Shown here piece by piece: positions 11,377 through 22,774 of a stretch of DNA of 64,000 bases (the stretch's first letter is position 1; every line of letters begins with the position of its first letter). The position numbers and the translations under genes are program-made. The notes below the pieces were generated by a model. That model searched no databases and had not been told where the DNA came from. It saw only the letters and a list, made by a program, of their open reading frames with translations. Origin of the DNA: Lindgomyces ingoldianus (lineage: Eukaryota; Ascomycota; Dothideomycetes; Pleosporales; Lindgomycetaceae); assembly GCF_010093535.1 (NCBI RefSeq), contig NW_022985172.1:1312340-1376339 (forward strand), read 5' to 3'.

Positions 11377-11580
11377 ATGTCGTCGTCAGAGTTAAGTTCT
11401 TCCTCTGTACTCGACGAAGAAATCCCTTCAAGGCCAGGCCTGTTGAAGTCGAGGTGTAAAGAAATCATGCTTGCAAACGAGGTATTAGAGCTGGAAGGCA
11501 AAGACGGGGAATTTAGATTCCTTCGGCGGTATTGCTGGAATATGAGAGATGGCCGGTTTCGAAGAGTTTTAATCGGTTAG
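11377..11580 (+). CDS. Short hypothetical ORF or first exon (67 aa)
   Basis: The frame starts MSSSELSSSSVLDEE and continues with charged, helix-forming text (KEIMLANEVLELEGKDGEFRFLRRYCWNMRDGRF), which looks protein-like. It ends in TAG at 11578-11580, only four bases before the end of the opposing frame. It is divergent from the 149-aa gene at 11241. It could be a first exon whose partner I could not find, or a remnant. Confidence 0.3.
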   Translation: MSSSELSSSSVLDEEIPSRPGLLKSRCKEIMLANEVLELEGKDGEFRFLRRYCWNMRDGRFRRVLIG

Positions 11581-12072
11581 TATGATACACTATTAGCAAG
11601 TCTCTCGCACCTGCTCCAGTTCACAATAGCCTTCTCCTGGGAGTAGTCCGGCTGATCGAAAAGGAGCGGTGAGTGACCTTCTGTGCCGCCAGGGCCGTTG
11701 AGAAACGATCGTTGGGGATTGGTGGCAGCGATCGGGAAGAGTCTTTCGCCGTCTAGGCGGATGCGGAGAGACTTGGTGATCTTTACGAAGAACTCCCTGT
11801 GCCTAATCTCGAGCCACAATTCCAGGTATTGGACATATTTGCTCCTGCCTGAATAAATTACGATAACCTCAAGGTTTTTTAAGTACATACTGAGAATGGT
11901 ATGAGCAAAGAGGGCGTGTGTCGATGGTCCATTTGAATAAGAAAACGGTGATTCAAACGTGGTGTTGAGGTTCAAACCCTTGGGCCCAGAACGAAAGTCA
12001 CTGCTCTTAGTGGGTCTTGGCGTACTAGCCGGAATTCTTATCGATAAACAACCTTCATCTACATTCGTTCAC
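11577..12072 (-). pseudogene. Open frame without an early Met, gene remnant or internal exon
   Basis: The minus-strand frame is open from about 12072 to the stop at 11577 (about 165 codons). The first Met comes only after more than half of the codons, within LSMYLKNLEV. The text YLELWLEIRHREFFVKITKSLRIRL and FLNGPGGTEGHSPLLF is protein-like. Without a start or a matching upstream exon it is best kept as a remnant or an unjoined exon. No family is recognised. Confidence 0.25.
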
Positions 12073-12594
12073 CTCACCCTGCTCATTCGCATGATAATCT
12101 TCTGAGGCTGTATTCTGCGAGGAACAAAGAAACCTCAGTATTAACGCTGCTATGGAAATAATGTATCCCCGGACTCATATCCGCAATCCGCGATCCCGGG
12201 ATCTGGAACCCAACCTAGGAAGCCAAGCGATAGCTCCCTTCTGGTGCCTGATTGTTACCTTTGTATTCAAACCTTTGAATGTCGATGGCAACAATATAAT
12301 GCGCCTATCCCTAGTCGAGCAAGTGTTTGACGCCGTAAACTTGATTTAAGCCTCCCCGCATCATGTTGATCAGGAACCAACGCTAATCTGCGTCTACTCT
12401 AAGCGGAGAAATTAATATTCGGTGCAATTAATACCCCGAGGCTCGAAATTTCAGCACACGTACATCATGAAGTTGTCTTTGGTCGCTCAGGCTGCACCAT
12501 GAAATCTTGCTCTGCCACTTTCTAGTATTCCGAAGAAGCAAAGCAAATCAGTTTCTAAAGGTGGAGCTCACAAGAGAATACCTCCTTGAGCAGC
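12073..12594. other. Promoter region of the GH78 gene
   Basis: This AT-moderate stretch upstream of the rhamnosidase start has an AT-rich patch near 12408-12430 that could contain its core promoter. No specific factor site can be defended. Confidence 0.3.
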
Positions 12595-14740
12595 ATGAGG
12601 ATCGCATCTATTCGTTTTGCCCCCCAAGTGCTGCTTTTTCTCCCGGCTTTTTCTCAAGCAGCGACTTGTTGGCGGAATACCACCTGCACTGGACCAGCTG
12701 AATCTGCTTTTCCTGGGGATTGGGACTCAAACATCTACGCACCGGTGTCCCGAATAGTTCAGCCTAAGGCAATTCTATCACTTCCAAACAGGAGAAAAAT
12801 CTCGTCTTACCCAGGCCCAGCGAGTCTTAAGGGAAATGGTTCTGGCATAGTCTTCGATTTTGGCATCGAGGTTGGAGGTATTATTTCCGTGAAATATTCA
12901 TCATCTGGAGCCGGTAGCCTTGGGCTTGCATTCACGGAAGCCAGTACATGGATTGGAGAGTGGTCTGATGCCTCGAATGGGAAATTCGCTGGAAGAGATG
13001 GGGCCCTGTATGCAAACATATCTGGAAGCGGCAAGGGTACTTACACTATGCCCGACAAGTCAATGCGCGGAGGGTTTCGATACATGACAGCCTTCCTGCT
13101 CGGTAAATCAGATATCACAGTCGACATTATGGACATCTCTCTCGAGTTAAGCATTCAGCCCACCTGGGCCAATCTCCGCGCTTACCAGGGATACTTTCAC
13201 TGCGACGATGAACTGTTAAATAAAATTTGGTACGCCGGTGCCTACACTTTGCAAACGAACTCTGTACCGGTCCATACTGGTCGCTGGGTTCCAATGCTGG
13301 CGAATGGGTGGGCCAACAACGGCACTCTGGGTCCGGGAGACACCATCATTGTAGACGGTGCAAAACGTGATCGTGCTGTTTGGCCTGGCGATATGGGCAT
13401 AGCGGTCCCGTCTTCGTTTGTCAGTGTTGGAGATCTCGATAGTGTGAAGAATGCTCTGCAAGTCATGTATAACTACCAAGGAAGTGTTTAAATTCTCATA
13501 CTACAACCAACCTGGCTGACCATCCTCTAGAATCCTGATGGGTCTTTCCCGGAAGCTGGTCCGCCACTTTTACAACAAAATAGCGACAGTAAGTCCAATT
13601 AGTCCATCGAACGGTCAAGCTAACATCCTGTCAGCCTACCACATGTGGACTATGATTGGAACGTATAACTACATGCTTTACACTAATGACGTCTCTTTTG
13701 TACAGCAAAACTGGGCCAAGTATATAAGAGCCATGGCCTACATCTACGGCAAAGTGGGCCCGAGTGGCCTATTGAATCAAACAGGTACCCGAGATTGGGC
13801 CCGCTGGCAGACTGGCTTCAACAACAGCGAGGCAAACATGATACTCTATCGAACTCTCTACACTGGCGCTTCCCTCGCTACATGGCTGAACGACTCAACG
13901 GGTCTTAGTAAAACATGGTCCACCCGAGCCGATACGCTGCAGGCCGCAATTAACAAATATTGTTTCGATTCCACCTACGGGGCATTCAAAGACAATGCCA
14001 CGGCTACCACCCTTCATCCCCAAGACGCAAATAGCATGTCAATTTTATTCGGTATAGTCAACTCCACCGATCTCAAAGCCGCATCAATATCCTCCAGGTT
14101 GACAGAAAACTGGTCACCCATAGGCGCCGTCGCGCCTGAATTGCCAGGGAACATATCGCCTTTCATATCGTCGTTTGAAATTCAGGCCCACTTGACAATT
14201 GGCCGTGCAGATCGGGCTCTCGAGTTAATTCGTCGAAGCTGGGGCTGGTACCAGAATCATCCAAATGGAACGGGATCGACTGTCATTGAAGGATACCTAG
14301 TCAATGGCACATTTGGATATCGCTCAAGCCGTGGCTACGGATATGACGCAAGCTATGTCAGCCATGCACATGGCTGGAGTAGCGGGCCGACTAGCACGAT
14401 GACAGAGTATATCCTTGGAATGACTGTCACTGGACCAGCGGGTAGGACTTGGAGTCTGAAACCACAATTTGGCGATTTGAAGAGAGCTGAAGGGGGGTTC
14501 ATGACCAATCTCGGGAAGTTTCAAGCGAAGTGGGAGCTGGAATACGCAGGATATCAATTGAAATTTGCCACACCTAAAGGAACGAGCGGGGATATAGTTT
14601 TACCGTGCCTCGAGCAAGGGAAAATACCGACAATCAAAATCGGTGGGAGTGTCATCGCAGAGGGGTCGGCAAAGCTAGAGGGAAATGGTGTGTTGATGGC
14701 TGTACAGGGTGGAGAGTATTCCATCGAAGTTAGCAAGTAA
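12595..14740 (+). CDS. Secreted alpha-L-rhamnosidase-like six-hairpin glycosidase (GH78 type), 684 aa
   Basis: Exons 12595-13485, 13531-13588 and 13635-14740 give 684 aa. Both introns (45 and 46 nt) have CTGAC or GCTAAC branch sites, and joining them restores the text NPDGSFPEAGPP and ending YHMWTMIGTYNYML. The start at 12595 gives a signal peptide (MRIASIRFAPQVLLFLPAFSQA), so the enzyme should be exported. The catalytic (alpha/alpha)6-barrel carries DGAKRDRAVWPGD (Asp254, Asp259), the signature of bacterial-type rhamnosidases, then DWARWQ and a late AHGWSSGPTSTMTEYILG, followed by a C-terminal beta-sandwich. Several N-x-S/T sites are present. Likely role: release of terminal rhamnose from plant glycosides or pectin side chains. 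The exact substrate is inferred, and related GH78-like proteins of unknown specificity exist. Confidence 0.87.
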
Positions 14741-16766
14741 CGAGTGGGGACTCCCAAAAAAACATTTGGCAAAATCTTTCCCATCTTGATGATCTTCCGC
14801 ACAATTATGCATTCTTCTCACATCGCTTTCTCTCCAATCTCTCCTAAATCTATGTCAATGCGAATGCACCACCGTCGGCCACACAGCTCCACTCTCACTC
14901 TTCATCGTCCCAGTCACCTCCAATGTAACCGTCAAACTTGCAGTCATAACCGTTGGGTCTGGAAGAGCATCGCACATCGGAATCATTATACTTAGGCAGT
15001 TTGTAGGATTGGGCGAATATTCGTTCGATCTGGTTTGCCACTCGGCAATCTGTCGAGTTTCACAGGTGCAATTTGCGCTCGTTGGGGTGGGTTGTCTAAG
15101 GAGCGTGAGTAAGTAAGAGATATGACGTTCGGTAAAGGGGTGAATTCGGGATTTTTACCCCATTTCTGGGTTATGGTTGGCATCGCGCGAGCTTGCGGCT
15201 TCGTCGGTGGCTCTCTTCAAAATTGTGACAATCATGGTGGTCGTAGCGTACACAGTGCTTGTATCAGCAGTGCAAATTTTGCAGAAACATCGTATGAGGC
15301 ATGACGGCGCAGGAGTTGCGGAGGAGATTCTCGGTTGCGGGATGTATTGAAGCTGGTCGCGACTGGCGGAACATACTTCAGCGTTAGAGAGGGAAATGGG
15401 GAAATTGAAGTGGACATCTTGACACCAAAGATGCTACAACCCGAATGTACATAGTAGGGAGTTCGAGGTATTTATCAGATTGCTAGTCGAAACTGATCTC
15501 TAGGGTGGTGTAGGGGCTACTATTTTAGTGAGAAGATAGTCATTTATGCTTATGAAGAATTGACAATGGGGTAGAGGGTCATTGCATGTATCGATATGAG
15601 AGTCTTGTCTTCTCGCGTCATTGGACGAGCCAAGTGCCGGGCTTTCCAATTCACGGTTAAATCAGGTAGTGGGGGAGACTGCTACTGTAGAAGCGAGGAA
15701 AATTCCGAACGGAACTGGAAGGGAATGTTTTGTAGCGCTTTTTTCAGGTTAATGCTCACATATTCACGCAGCAGCGTGTCCCCAATTTATCAGGAATCTA
15801 GTTTAGGTACTGTCGAAAGCGAGTCCACGTGACTGCGTCTGCTCGTCTCTGAGATGACAAGATAGTGAGGAACAATATTTTGAGAGTCATAATGTTTGCC
15901 AATCACAAATATCAAAGTGTCTCTGATATCTTCTAAGGATAGGTGAAGGAAGAGTTCATGTCGTATATGGATGGTTGGTTAGCTTCTGGGCAAGGTTCAA
16001 CTCTTCGGCCTTCGGACCTCATCATCCTTCCATTCAACATCCCATCTATGCCACCCACATATTATCACGTTCAATCACGATCCACCAAATATTCTGTCTG
16101 GCGTGATGCCCTATAGTTGCACCCGTGGACGCGCACTCCATTTTCTTCCTCCGCGAATTCCGTCGAATAACCACTTCTTTGGATGTTCTGTTGCCTTAGA
16201 ATACCGTTCCTCGGAGTTCGTGCATTGGATTAGCACAGAATCCTTCGTCTCTTGTTGTTTCAACTGCGAGCGGGGTTTGCACGTGTGTCAAGATGAGAGT
16301 TTCCGATATATCTCTGATAATGCCTTGACACACGGAGTGCTTTGAGTACAATTTGGTCGTTACACAAAAACCCCCTTGGGGCTTACTATGCAGGAGCCAT
16401 CTTACCGTCCCCTCAATGATCCTTCTGCTCTGGGAACGAAGGATCAAACAATACACCTCGAGCACAGCTGCAGCTTGACATCATGAGTGCGTACAACCTC
16501 AAACGCATAATCTAGTTGCTAGCAAAGAGGAATCGTAATTCCGGTCTCTGAGTCCGTTGGGTTTCAATCTTCCTTGATGAGAACTCTAAGTGGCTCATCA
16601 CGTCTCTAGGGAAAGCGAACAGAATGTGAATGGGCCTTGCAATCCTACCCATTGCAACATGGACCAAGAGAATCGTATCCACCCCTGGGCTGAGTTTCTA
16701 ATTACCTAGTTTCTAAATTCAGCAAACAATGTTTCGCTTAGGATTCGTCTTCGCTCTTTAACTAGG
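14741..16766. other. Intergenic, no gene recognised
   Basis: Two kilobases separate the rhamnosidase from the repeat-protein promoter. Frames at 14744, 15122, 15596, 16103 and 16196 are short, lack motifs and overlap one another on opposite strands. Confidence 0.4.
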
Positions 16767-16772
16767 TATAAA
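16767..16772 (+). promoter_or_regulatory. TATA box of the repeat-protein gene
   Basis: TATAAA (in GGTATAAAGC) lies 138 bp upstream of the ATG at 16910 and is followed by a CT-rich leader, a usual arrangement in highly expressed fungal genes. This is a sequence match only. Confidence 0.5.
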
Positions 16773-16909
16773 GCATCGCCTTCGACGTCCACATCAAAGC
16801 CCAATGCACATCAGGACTTCCTTCGTGCTCTCCATATTCAGTTGCCTACAAACCGCTTCTCCTATTCACATTGCTTTACATCTTCTGTTTCTGAAGAATT
16901 CTTTCCACC

Positions 16910-17905
16910 ATGCTTTCCTCAAATCTCATTAGCATTGCGTTCGCTCTTTTGGCAGGAGTACAGGCCATTCCTATGCCTCAGGACTCTTCTCTCCCTCCTA
17001 CCGCACTCCCTCCTCCCCCCGTACAGTCTATTCCAGTATTTACTGGAGGACCGTCAGCAGCTCCGCCGCCATTGTCAATCCCCACCGAGGAACCAACTTC
17101 AGTTTTCATACCAGTCGGCTCAACCCCACCTTCCATTGCCGACCCTTCCACGCCTGCCTTCACAGCGTTACCGTCGCTATTCACAACCCCTGTATTCGAC
17201 CCATCAACAATTGCTGTTGTTGAGCCGTCACAGATTGTCTCTTCGATTTTAATATTTACACCGTCAACCCCGATCGCGGTAACTACTCCGATTACAGTGC
17301 CTGAAACCTCTATCCTCATATCGCCTGTATTCAATCCGTCGACACCTCCTATCGTTGAGCCTTCAGCTCCAGTTTTTTCAGCAGAACCCTCGTTGCTCAA
17401 TTCGATCGTTGATCCATCGGTTCCCACCCTTGAGCCCCAAGCAGAGTCCACTCCAGTTGTCATTTTACCATCATTCACTCCTATTGTGGGACCTTCAACT
17501 CCAGTGATTGTCTTACCTTCCTTCACATCTATTGTGGAGCCATCAACCCCGGTAGTTGTTCTTCCATCCTTCACTCCTATTGTGGAACCCTCAACTCCAG
17601 TGGTTATCCTACAGCCCTCTACTCTTACCGTAGAGCCATCCTCTGTAGTCGTTGTCGTACCGTCATTTACGCCAATTGTAGAGCCTACACTCTCTATCGT
17701 CGATCCCTCATCCGCTCTAGTCATTCCACCCTTTACCCCAATCATCGACCCATCGTCTGCCCCCATTGCGTTGCCCTCTTTCGCGCCCACTGTGGACCCC
17801 TCGTCGGCCCCAATTGTGGTGCCTACCTTTGTCTCAATTCCTGTGGAGGCCACATCCGTCATTTTGCCTAAGTCTACTGTTATTCCAAGCTTTTTTAGAG
17901 CATAG
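16910..17905 (+). CDS. Secreted Pro/Ser/Thr/Val-rich repeat protein (331 aa)
   Basis: A single frame begins in a CACCATG context. A clear signal peptide (MLSSNLISIAFALLAGVQA) is followed by a low-complexity mature part with no Cys. It is built from degenerate units of about 16 residues of the form PSFTPIVEPSTPVV, densest from about residue 180 onward. The composition (Pro, Ser, Thr, Val, almost no Lys or Arg) is that of heavily O-glycosylated wall or extracellular proteins. It ends in VIPSFFRA with no GPI-anchor signal, so it is probably released or wall-trapped. A long antisense frame runs through the whole gene, but I take it as a by-product of the repeat composition. The function is unknown, and a structural or adhesion role is inference. 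Confidence 0.8.
   Translation: MLSSNLISIAFALLAGVQAIPMPQDSSLPPTALPPPPVQSIPVFTGGPSAAPPPLSIPTEEPTSVFIPVGSTPPSIADPSTPAFTALPSLFTTPVFDPSTIAVVEPSQIVSSILIFTPSTPIAVTTPITVPETSILISPVFNPSTPPIVEPSAPVFSAEPSLLNSIVDPSVPTLEPQAESTPVVILPSFTPIVGPSTPVIVLPSFTSIVEPSTPVVVLPSFTPIVEPSTPVVILQPSTLTVEPSSVVVVVPSFTPIVEPTLSIVDPSSALVIPPFTPIIDPSSAPIALPSFAPTVDPSSAPIVVPTFVSIPVEATSVILPKSTVIPSFFRA
17450..17860 (+). repeat. Degenerate coding repeats within the secreted protein
   Basis: Roughly 48-bp in-frame units encode variants of FTPIVEPSTPVVVLPS. The best-kept copies lie between 17480 and 17620. Later copies drift to FTPIIDPSSAPIALPS and FAPTVDPSSAPIVVP. The units differ mostly by synonymous or conservative changes. Confidence 0.7.
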
Positions 17906-19674
17906 GGACTCGTTCGACGATGCATGGGTATTCTAGTCTCAAGGACGGAGAATTCTAAGGAAACCAGCGAAGCATCGGAGCTTTGAGTCATCAGTCCTAA
18001 TATTCTGCATTCTATTTCGGCGCTAGTGTGTGGTGTTTCCTTGTTTTCTCGTACCATATATTTTATTCACTATGCCATGGAATGTTTGCGCACGATTAAA
18101 TTGATCGCCCTAAGGCCTTTGAAACAATTTCTAGCAAAAAGATATACCTATTTCAGAGCGCAAAGTGAACTGTACCAAGATTTCGTTAATGTAAACGCCT
18201 CTTAAGCTGGCGCTATTTCAGGGAGCATTCAATTTACCAGCTTGGTACGTTGCGGAGGCCCACAACCTTTGAGGCTTTGACCCACTCGTGTGAGCCCTCT
18301 CCCGGAAGTATAGCCATCAACTGGTCAATCAGTATTCTTCAAGCATTTCTCTAGCGGCTACCGGCTTGATGTTAAGGAACATTTTGTTCCATGAACCCTG
18401 ACTTGAAATTTGGCTGGTCCCATCTGCTGTCCAAGGCTCAAAAATAGAAAGGACGCATTGCAACGACGTCCTACAGTAACGAGCGTAGAGGGTCTAGTGT
18501 CTGGGAAGCTCTGTTATTTAAATTTATTCAGCTTCTCTACTAGATCATACGAGAAAGTAAATATACGACTTCAGATACAACATGTAGTCCGGCTCTCATA
18601 CAAGGGAACTACCTTCAATTCCCTCTGCCAGTCTAACAAACTCGTTCCAGGTAACCCTGTCACCACATATCCACATTTTTCCGGCCACTAATCAAGGTCA
18701 AGGGAAGCAACAAGAAATCTGATTACGTCAAAATCATAAGTGAGCGTGACTACTGTCACCAGGAATCGCATCCACATTATCTTTAGTATCGATAGCAATA
18801 AAATCTAACAATGGGTAAGATTTTATTTTGGAATGGCGCAGCCAAGTGACATGAAGTTCAGCACTTCGTCCTAGATAAGATGAACTTCTTCAGTTCGTCG
18901 ATCGATCTAAGGTAGTGTTTGAATGACGGTAATATTTTGATAAAATTGCGAATGGGAGTTACAGATCCGAGATGTCTCTAGAGAAGTATGTTTTTACTTA
19001 CTCCCAATGATAAGAAATAGCGAAGGACTTAGATATGAAGCGCTTCCTCTCTGCGGAAAATTCTATAGTCTTCATGAGATTGATTCGGGATTCACCTAGC
19101 AACTCGCCCGTGACGTCAAAAGTACGGATAATGGTATAGATTCGGGTTTCTCCTACGATTGCCTTAAGCGCTTCGATACACCCGTAGCCAATCCCAATGC
19201 ATGGTATATCAACTGTCTCGCTAGTTCTAGGCGTCTTCCCAAATATCAGCTTCGCTAATTTCGAGAATAAGGCTGTTTCAGAATTTGAGACTAGGAATGG
19301 AAGCCTATTGGCTTGTGTTCCCTTCCCTTTGAGGACTTCAATAATTGTTTGACTAACATCGCTAGTCCCTCTAGCAATTCTTACATGGAATATATCGGTA
19401 CGTATCTGTGGTTTGGTTATAGAGGAATTCCCCTTGAATTGGGTTTATTATTATTGGTAGAAGAGCTAAGGATTCTACGGATTCTGTGGATCCAGAGCGG
19501 GAAGCTGAAATTTGGTGAATGTAGAACCGGTATCAGGGAAGGTAGCAGACCGAATGGAAACATTCCCTCCAATGTATTTTGTTCTGTATATACGCTGTGG
19601 TCCAGCCAATTGCAGAACCCGGGTAGCCACATCGTGCCGAACATCTGAGAAGTAGAGCACTCTCGCTCTGTGAC
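17906..19674. other. Intergenic, no gene recognised
   Basis: This 1.8-kb stretch contains the 3' flanks of two convergent genes. Frames at 18410, 19313 and 19417 are short and non-conserved in appearance. Part of the minus-strand frames near 19475-19763 is explained by the last exon of the next gene. Confidence 0.4.
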
Positions 19675-21090
19675 TCAAGTCGAAGTGATTGCAGCAGTCT
19701 CTGTAACGGTGATCTGCGGCATCGTCGGTGTTGCCGACCATCCCTCCGTGAACCTTGGATCACCCGCGAGTGTTGTAATAGGGATCCATGTCGCAGCTGC
19801 AGCTGCAGCCGGATGTATCTACACTAACTGTCAGCAAATTCTGAGCTGAAGCCACAGTATCCCTACTTCCTATCCCCTCTGCCCTCGTCCTCACTAGTGA
19901 GGTTGCAAGCCTTAGAGAAAAAAAAGAAACAAACCTACCTCACACTTCGCATACCCTGGGTCCTTCTTCGCAGCCTCCCCCACAAAATGCGTCGGCAATG
20001 CCAACACCGGATTCCAATGAAATGGATCCACAGTCGGCGTCGTGCATTTCGTATATAAGACGTCGATACACCCGCTGATCAAATCACTCCACTGGCAGCT
20101 CGTTTGAATTGCACAACTACTCGTCGTGGTAACCGGCCAATTTAAACTTGAAAGATTGAATGGCCTTGGATCCCTGTACAGTGGTCTCCTCGCGCCTTTC
20201 ACTCTCGTGACGGTAGATATCGGCCACGGCGGGATTGAAAGTGTGACTGAAGTGAGCATTGAGCCGCAGCCGGTGAAGATGTGTGTTGGTTGCCCGTGGT
20301 ATCGACCGTAAAGGAATGGAAAAGATATGTATACCGAGGGTGATGTTGCGGTGAAGCCATCGATGACTTTCGTGAGAGGTGATTTTGGAACAGATGGAGG
20401 AGGGGTAGGTTGAGCTGCTGATGCTAGAGTCGTTGTTTGAGAACATAGCGGAGATGAGGCAATGGTCGGCCAATAGTATATTTTGACACTTTCAGCAGTG
20501 ATGCTGCATGGGCCAATGGGATCCGCTGAGCAGGGCTGGTACGTTGTGCATGGGAATGGAAAGCTTGCACTCGGTGTTGCTGTGAATAACGAACTCCAGC
20601 CGGATATTGCTACCTCGCACTCATTCTCTTTAACCCTACAACTAGGTGTCGGGCTAGTCATGGTCGACCAGGTCGTGTACGTTGTCGTCGGAAACCATTC
20701 TGTCACATAGGCGCTGTGCTGGCGAGAGAGAAGCCGAGGGATGCTATCGCAGAACGTGGATGTCGGGACTGAAGGGAAGACCGACCATATTTCCGTTGAT
20801 GTTAACGTAGTAGTGTACGACTTGGTGGCGAGCTGTGAAGACTCGGCCGAATAGAGGGCCCAATTGGCAAGACAATCGCGGACGCTAGGGTATTGAAGTA
20901 AAGCATTGTATGCTACAATTGTTAGCGTACGCAAGAGAAATGGGTGACAGGACGTCGGAATAATAAATCAAATGCGAGCAGATAATCCAAAGGACTTGAG
21001 AGGATAGGAAAACGCCAAATTACCATAGGATTGGAAGACGAAAAACGTTAGATAGCTTATCAGGATAGGAGACATATTCCGTTGAACCAT
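19675..21090 (-). CDS. Secreted Ser/Thr-rich hypothetical protein, 3 exons (394 aa)
   Basis: The exons, in transcript order, are 21090-21024, 20912-19939 and 19818-19675. The introns (111 and 120 nt) have GCTAAC and GCTGAC branch sites and keep the frame. Exon 1 supplies the start MVQRNMSPILISYLTFFVFQSYA, a signal peptide that the long middle exon lacks. The mature part is rich in Ser, Thr, Pro and Tyr, with many TTT/STTT runs and about a dozen Cys (for example TSCQWSDLISGCIDVLYTKC), which suggests a disulfide-linked, O-glycosylated extracellular protein. The end (QITVTETAAITST) has no hydrophobic GPI tail. The family is not recognised. A wall-associated or effector-like role would be speculation. 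Confidence 0.75.
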
Positions 21091-22774
21091 GGTAGGACGG
21101 GGAGTCTTTGATGCAAGTTAGCTATACTTTTATTGGGGAGGCTGTAAATAATAAAAGGCTGACCAAAAGCGAAGCACAGAAGAGGTAAAGCATCCTCTTC
21201 CGCCAGGTATTTCTGATATTACCACCCGATCACGAACCCTAATAATGAAAAGGCCGTGTAGGACCGCCGGATAATGTTGTGGAGATGATTGGACGAATGA
21301 TGGGGAAAAGAGATGTGAATACGAATGCACGAAAATTGAATTGCGATGTCACTCTCACTTAGCCTTGTTCTCTTGCAGGTGCTGCACAATATTCTGCGAC
21401 CCTGAAGCTCTGCAAGTGAAAAGAGGGAAGGAAATAGAGGAAATTTAACTGCTAACTATGCTAGTGGCAAGATCGTGGAACCTGCGCTCGTGTAAGCCGC
21501 TCGATGGCAGCTCTCAAATGGAGTATATTACTGAAGTCACGCTGCGATAACTCTTTTATTGAGAAGGGACTCACACACCCTAGTTGCATCGAGAATCAGT
21601 CGTCCTTCGCAAGACAGTCCTTGCGCTCCACCAACCGTTCTCACCTTTTCTCTAGTGACAGAACAACGTCCTTCACAAGTTTTTCTTGAAATCGGGTTTT
21701 TCTTAATTAACCCAGGCCAGCCATCATCGTCATGTTTACCACCCAAACATCTGCCCATTTACGGATGAAAACGTTCAAAAACTGTACCAATTTCCCTGAA
21801 GTGATAAGGCTAACAAGTCTATATAAAATTTTCACAGGCTCTTTAGCCACGGCTATATTCTAAGAGCAGCCGAAAAATCTGCTCCATTGCATAATTTGTA
21901 AGCCGTGCCTACTGTTTACCTAGTCTAAGTCTATAAGCAAGGGTGCCTACCTTGACTGACTATGGTATGGCTGTTGAGTCACAGGTCCTCACACGGCCTA
22001 GAGCCTAGGTCATTGAAGGAACGAGATAACTTGTTCACCGTAGGATATAATGTAAAATCGGGGAATTAATGGCGATAGGACATGTGAGGTGTTGAGCTTC
22101 AAGATTGCATTCTTGAATTTAGGAATGAAAGCTCTTGGTAGAGTGGTTTTGATTCAGATCGCAGAAGCGCCCCTGGAAGAAGCTACTCTGCATCGTTCTC
22201 GGCGTAGATAAGAACCATATATGTTCCTTATATTCTATAAATCGAGTAAGGCTAGAAAAACGGCGAAGTCTAGAAACAGGATGCTTACCAATTCAGGAAG
22301 GATTCAGAATCTAGAGTTCTCTCCGATCCCGAGTTGTGCTCCGCTGCTGTACCGGTTATTCTCTTGAGATATCTTTTTTCCTGGTGTCGCTAGGGAGTGC
22401 TTGCAGTGTTTATAGATCTGATATAGAGGGTTAAGGAAGAGAGGCTGTCGAGGCGTGTAGTAGGTGGCCGAAGTCATGTAGGTGAAGAAAATATCTAGGA
22501 CTGCAGCCTACCCTGGTGGCGTTGAATAATTCGTCTGGGAGCCCGCTTCTAATAAAACATTGTATGCGAAAAAGTAATGAGAAGTAATATGAGAAGTTAA
22601 AGGGATGAGGCTCTAAGCATGAGTTCATTTGAATTATTGAATGGGTCATGCCAAATTGGCGCAGCTTAACCCAATCCTACAGCACTGAAAAAGGGTGAAT
22701 ATCTCTTCCATTCTGTTTCCCCTACGCAATCTTCAGCATCACGCAAGCTTACAGCAACCTCTCTCACCCGCCAC
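21091..22774. other. Intergenic, no gene recognised
   Basis: This region holds the promoter side of the secreted-protein gene and the 3' flank of the transporter gene. Short frames at 21130, 21504, 21537 and 22431 have no motif text. Nothing else was seen. Confidence 0.4.

Noticed and set aside
16978..18057. 359-codon minus-strand open frame over the repeat protein gene
   Set aside because: Its text is a mirror of the sense repeats (VEGSTIGVKDG units) with no signal peptide or domain, while the sense strand has a signal peptide, a TATA box and a good start context.
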